Shown here in pieces: positions 60,946 to 64,000 of a DNA stretch of 64,000 bases. The DNA comes from Desulfovibrio sp. JY. GTDB taxonomy: Bacteria; Desulfobacterota; Desulfovibrionia; Desulfovibrionales; Desulfovibrionaceae. Position 1 is the first letter of the stretch, and the number at the start of each line of letters is the position of its first letter. The position numbers and the translations under genes were made by a program. The notes below the pieces were generated by a model. The model was not told where the DNA came from. It saw only the letters and a program-made list of their open reading frames with translations, and ran no database searches. The stretch spans positions 1,054,001-1,118,000 of the forward strand of contig CP082962.1 in NCBI GenBank assembly GCA_021730285.1, given 5' to 3'.

Positions 60946-60999
60946 GGGAGGTCCGGGGGGCCCTCGGCCTCCCGGCGGGGCCTGGGGCAGAGCCCCAGC
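60946..60999. repeat. GC-rich module of the composite repeat family
   Basis: GGGAGGTCCGGGGGGCCC, CGGCCTCCCGGCGGGG and TGGGGCAGAGCCCCA follow each other as in the right-hand modules at 14510, 26920 and 46632. Here it stands alone without the A-type hairpin. It separates the membrane protein gene from the kinase-isomerase fusion, 13 bases from the stop of the latter. Confidence 0.7.
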
Positions 61000-61011
61000 T
61001 TCTCTCTATTA

Positions 61012-62595
61012 TTATTCCCGCGCCATGCGTTCGCGCAGGACCGAGGCGATGAGGTGCACGAGGATCATGTGAACGTCCTCGATGAACTGGTAATTGTCGC
61101 TCGGCACGACGAAGCACTCTTCCACCGCGTCCTTGAGCTTGCCGCCGGAGAAGCCGGACATGCCGACGGTGCGCGCGCCGCGCTCCCGGGCCAGATCCAG
61201 GGCCTTCAGGATATTGGGCGACATGCCGCCGCCGGAGATGCCCACCACCACGTCGCCGGGGTTGAGCAGATTGAGCAACTGGCCGTAGAAGATGTTCTCG
61301 AACCCGGCGTCGTTGCCCCAGGCGGTCATGAGCGGGATGTTGTCGGTCAAGGGCACCACGCGAAAGCCCTTCTTGCCGGGAACGAGGGTGGTCTTGGACA
61401 GGTCGGAACAGAAATGGCTGGCGGTCGAGGCGCTGCCGCCATTGCCCATGATGAAAATCTGGCGGTCTTCTTCCCGGGCCTGCCAGATGGTGTCCGCGAT
61501 GCGGCCGATCTGGTCCTTGTCGAGGCGGCTGACCACGGCCCGCATGCCGAGCAGGTAGCCTTCCGGGGTGATGGTGGCGCTGAACTGCCCGGTGTGGTCC
61601 AGGGTCAGCTGGGCCCCGGTGGTCTCGAAGCAGAACGGCAGCCGCTCCAGGCCCATGCCGGTCATGGCGTCGATGACGTCGGCCTGGGCCTCGGGGGGAC
61701 AGTAGAGCAGCAGAAAGCCGCCGCCGCCGGCCCCGGTGATCTTGCCGCCAAGCGCCCCGGCCTCGCGCGCGGCCGCGTAGTAGCTGTCGATATCGGGATT
61801 GCTGATGTTCTTGGCCAGGCTTTTCTTGAAATTCCAGGCCGTGTCGAGCATGCGGCCGAAGCCGTCCAGGTCGCCGGCGGAAAGAAGGTCGCGCATCTGC
61901 GCCGCCTGTCCCTTGAGCACGTCGAGGGTGGCGATGACCGAAGCGTCGCTGACTTCCATGGACTTCTTCTGGCCCTTGAGGATGCTGGCCGAATCGCGCT
62001 GGGCCCCGGTGTGAAAGAGCAGCAGCCGGTGTTCCAGGGCACTCAGGACCCCGTCCGGCAGCGTCACCGGCGTAACGGTCACGCCGTCCTTGGTAAACGT
62101 CATGTAATTGAGCCCGCCATGGGCCGCCGCGTACTGGTCCTGCATGCCGATGGGCCGGCCGAGCATGCCGATCTCCACGTCCGAGGCGATCTCCGCCAGT
62201 TCGGCCTTGGAGTGGCTCTCTCCGGTGAAGGTGGCCACGGCCTGGACGATGCTGACGGTCACCGCGCCGGAAAGCCCGAGCCCGGAGCCCGTGGGCACGT
62301 CGCCCTTGAGCGCCATGTACACACCGCTTGCCACGCCATAGCGCTTGAGCACGGCCTTGGGGATCTTGAGCGCACCGGAAAGATTGGCCTTGGCCATGTC
62401 CGGGAAGCGCTGATGCAGCTGGTAATCCGAGGAAACGATCTCCACCGGAGCGTCCTTTACGGGCTCGACGATGGTGTAGAAATACTTGTCGATGGTGACG
62501 GACAGCACCGCGCCGCCGTGGCGTTCGTAGTAGGCGGGCAGATCCGTGCCGCCGCCGCCGAAGCTCAAGCGAACCGGAGCCTTGGAAATGATCAT
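61012..62595 (-). CDS. HddA-type heptose 7-phosphate kinase fused to GmhA-type isomerase
   Basis: The 527-residue protein joins two heptose enzymes. Residues 1-about 340 are a GHMP kinase: APVRLSFGGGGTDLPAYYE, PTGSGLGLSGAVTVSIVQA and KITGAGGGGFLLLYCPPE. This matches D-glycero-alpha-D-manno-heptose 7-phosphate kinase. Residues about 345-527 are a SIS domain: IFIMGNGGSASTASHFCSDL, NDAGFENIFYGQL and GDVVVGISGGGMSPNILKAL, matching phosphoheptose isomerase. In most bacteria these are separate genes. The fusion would convert sedoheptulose 7-phosphate and phosphorylate the product. It overlaps the acetyltransferase gene upstream by four bases. Confidence 0.92.
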   Translation of the reverse strand: MIISKAPVRLSFGGGGTDLPAYYERHGGAVLSVTIDKYFYTIVEPVKDAPVEIVSSDYQLHQRFPDMAKANLSGALKIPKAVLKRYGVASGVYMALKGDVPTGSGLGLSGAVTVSIVQAVATFTGESHSKAELAEIASDVEIGMLGRPIGMQDQYAAAHGGLNYMTFTKDGVTVTPVTLPDGVLSALEHRLLLFHTGAQRDSASILKGQKKSMEVSDASVIATLDVLKGQAAQMRDLLSAGDLDGFGRMLDTAWNFKKSLAKNISNPDIDSYYAAAREAGALGGKITGAGGGGFLLLYCPPEAQADVIDAMTGMGLERLPFCFETTGAQLTLDHTGQFSATITPEGYLLGMRAVVSRLDKDQIGRIADTIWQAREEDRQIFIMGNGGSASTASHFCSDLSKTTLVPGKKGFRVVPLTDNIPLMTAWGNDAGFENIFYGQLLNLLNPGDVVVGISGGGMSPNILKALDLARERGARTVGMSGFSGGKLKDAVEECFVVPSDNYQFIEDVHMILVHLIASVLRERMARE

Positions 62596-63323
62596 GCGAA
62601 CCTCGTTTCAGGGGCGTCCGCCCCGGTGGATACGTAGTGGAACCTGGAGAAATGCGCCTCGGGCATGAACCCGTTTTTTTCGTACATGCGGCAGGCCGGC
62701 TCGTTTTCCGCCTCGGTGGTGACCACAAGGCGCGCGCAGCCGGCCCTGGCCGCCGCCGCCAGCACCCGGCCCATGAGCCTCGATCCGACGCCGCGCCTAT
62801 GGACGAGCACGGACACGATGTCCACCGCCGCCTCGTCCCCATTGAGCTTGAAACTCACGAAGCTCTCGCCGTCGTAGACCTTGCGGATGACGGGGGAAGC
62901 CAGGGAATTGGCGATCCAGGCCGCCTGGAACCGGTCCCGGCCGGCCTTTTGCACGGCGGCGTCCAGATTGAAGCGGTCGTAGACCAGATTGTCCACGTGC
63001 CGGGAAACGGCCCCGGCCGGCAGGCGGTTCTCCGTGGTGTCCCCCGGCTCGACGGCATCGGCGGGATCGGGGGCCACGTCCGGGGGCACATCCCGGCCGT
63101 AGCGGATCTGGATGCAGACCTTGCGGAAGCCGTTTCGCTGCAAAAAAAGATCGGCCTCCCGGTCGGAGGCGGCAATGCGCGCATCGGCCATGACGCGCGG
63201 CATGGCGCGAAGCGCTTTTAGCTCCGGCCCGAGCAGGGCATAATCCAGGCGCGTCACCCGGAAAAAATCCAGGCCGAAGGCCTCGGCATCAAAGGCCTGC
63301 CGCTCAAGGCACGCAAAATTCAT
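62592..63323 (-). CDS. GNAT-family acetyltransferase
   Basis: The 243-residue protein ends with a GNAT acyl-CoA domain: DIVSVLVHRRGVGSRLMGRV (motif A, about residues 178-197) and RMYEKNGFMPEAHFSRFHY. The N-terminal 130 residues resemble a second, degenerate GNAT-like fold (DREADLFLQRNGFRKVCIQI), as in WecD/FemX-like proteins that acetylate dTDP-sugars. It overlaps genes on both sides (HddA fusion and NTP transferase), so it is an integral operon member. Probable role: N-acetylation of an amino sugar or amino acid during glycan synthesis. Confidence 0.82.
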   Translation of the reverse strand: MNFACLERQAFDAEAFGLDFFRVTRLDYALLGPELKALRAMPRVMADARIAASDREADLFLQRNGFRKVCIQIRYGRDVPPDVAPDPADAVEPGDTTENRLPAGAVSRHVDNLVYDRFNLDAAVQKAGRDRFQAAWIANSLASPVIRKVYDGESFVSFKLNGDEAAVDIVSVLVHRRGVGSRLMGRVLAAAARAGCARLVVTTEAENEPACRMYEKNGFMPEAHFSRFHYVSTGADAPETRFA

Positions 63324-64000
63324 GACCGCGTCTCCGCTCCACTCCCTTCGCCCGGGCCGGCATCGGCCACATGGCGCTTGGCCCGCTCGTACTTTTGCGG
63401 CGAACCGATGTCCATGACGTAGCCGTCCAGGACATGGCCGTAAAGCGGCTCCCCGGCGGCCAGCATGGCCGGAAAGACGTCGTGGCCGAAGTCGCAGAAG
63501 CCGGATTCGGGAATGTAGTCGAGGACCTGCGGCGACATGACGTACAGGCCGGCATTGGCCAGATCGGTAAAGGCGACCGGCGGTTTTTCCACGAAGCGCC
63601 GGATGCGGCCCGTTTCGTCGCGGTCGACCAGCCCGCATTCGGTTGGGTTGTCCACCCGGTAGAGCCCGACGGTCGCCGTCGCGCCGCTTTGGGCATGGGC
63701 CGCGGCCACGGCCGCCAAATCGACCTCGAAGAGCACGTCGCCGTAGATGACGAAAAAAGGTTCGCTGAAAAATTCCCGGAAGCTGTTGACCGCCCCGGCC
63801 GTGCCGAGGAGTTCGGCCTCCAGGCCATAGAGCAGCCGCACGCCAAGGGCCGCGCCGTCGCCGAAATGATCCATCACCACATGGGGCAGGTAGTGGAGGT
63901 TGACGGCGATGTCGCGCACGCCAAAGCGGGCGCATAGCCGCACCAGATGCTCGAGCAGCGGTTTCCCGGCCAGCGGCACCATGGGCTTGGGCATGACGTC
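63320..64000 (-). CDS. Sugar-phosphate nucleotidyltransferase, HddC-like (partial)
   Basis: The gene runs off the right edge; 226 residues are visible. They match the nucleotidyltransferase family: DVMPKPMVPLAGKPLLEHLV (the PKPM Lys of the active site), VIYGDVLFEVDL (Mg-binding Asp), and RFVEKPPVAFTDLANAGLY. The missing part is the GG-X-GTR start, about 20 residues. The neighbouring HddA-GmhA fusion points to D-glycero-D-manno-heptose 1-phosphate guanylyltransferase (HddC), giving GDP-heptose; mannose-1-phosphate specificity is possible. Confidence 0.85.
   Translation of the reverse strand, partial: DVMPKPMVPLAGKPLLEHLVRLCARFGVRDIAVNLHYLPHVVMDHFGDGAALGVRLLYGLEAELLGTAGAVNSFREFFSEPFFVIYGDVLFEVDLAAVAAAHAQSGATATVGLYRVDNPTECGLVDRDETGRIRRFVEKPPVAFTDLANAGLYVMSPQVLDYIPESGFCDFGHDVFPAMLAAGEPLYGHVLDGYVMDIGSPQKYERAKRHVADAGPGEGSGAETRS

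Overview
The window is a GC-rich bacterial chromosome segment (AT-rich only in a few promoter regions). It looks like a sulfate-reducing member of the Desulfovibrionaceae, most like the Desulfovibrio/Solidesulfovibrio group. The grounds are an iron alcohol dehydrogenase followed by an hdrCBA-flxDCBA operon, a Desulfovibrio gigas-type molybdenum aldehyde oxidoreductase (Mop) with its accessory genes, and recurrent G/C-block hairpins between genes. No rRNA, tRNA or CRISPR array was seen.

Layout. 1-5.4 kb: a cut-off response regulator, a small Gly/His-rich exported protein, transaldolase, rpiA, a 1,033-bp IS1595-like insertion sequence with visible ends and an 8-bp target duplication, two coupled arsenate reductase-like genes and a lipoprotein. 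5.4-18.9 kb: ethanol/redox block with a sigma54-type promoter and repeated upstream motifs, adh, hdrCBA-flxDCBA, a ferritin-like protein, a TrfA-like replication-initiator homologue, and a PAS histidine kinase with an NtrC-family response regulator. 18.9-34.6 kb: a SAM methyltransferase, then a second sigma54-type promoter and a long, tightly overlapping operon around the aldehyde oxidoreductase: MoeA-like protein, Mop, a flavin/Fe-S/CCG fusion protein, a small zinc-ribbon protein, a methyltransferase, a C-GCAxxG-C-C-like protein, a radical SAM protein, an adenylate-forming ligase, XdhC, a MobA-like nucleotidyltransferase fused to HD, and a degenerate sigma54-activator-like protein. 34.6-45.1 kb: mixed genes, several linked to molybdenum or redox (molybdenum-storage homologue, NapH-like polyferredoxin, ModE-type DNA-binding protein), plus PadR, CheY, DUF2156, MATE, a MacB-like permease and ChrA. 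45.1-64 kb: a minus-strand surface-glycan island with glycosyltransferases, methyltransferases, heptose-activation genes (HddC-like, GNAT, an HddA-GmhA fusion), and a lipid-linked arabinose module (UbiA-type phosphoribosyltransferase, a radical SAM-DprE2 fusion, and a giant GT-C protein resembling AftD).

How they work together. Alcohol dehydrogenase oxidises ethanol to acetaldehyde and NADH. FlxABCD-HdrABC is known in D. vulgaris to couple NADH oxidation to ferredoxin and a thiol/disulfide partner by flavin bifurcation, and Mop oxidises the aldehyde to acid. Both operons carry sigma54-like promoters, and the two-component pair at 16.2-18.8 kb is the obvious candidate regulator. The genes after mop fit synthesis, cytidylylation, sulfuration and insertion of the molybdopterin cofactor, but the radical SAM, methyltransferase, C-GCAxxG-C-C and ligase genes have no known step in that pathway; this is the best candidate here for an incompletely described system. 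The second is the arabinose module, where an anaerobic radical SAM protein is fused to the reductase that normally works with the flavin oxidase DprE1.

The intergenic regions hold a family of hairpin modules. Two copies inside operons are bounded by a perfect 13-bp terminal inverted repeat, and one copy was the insertion target of the IS element.
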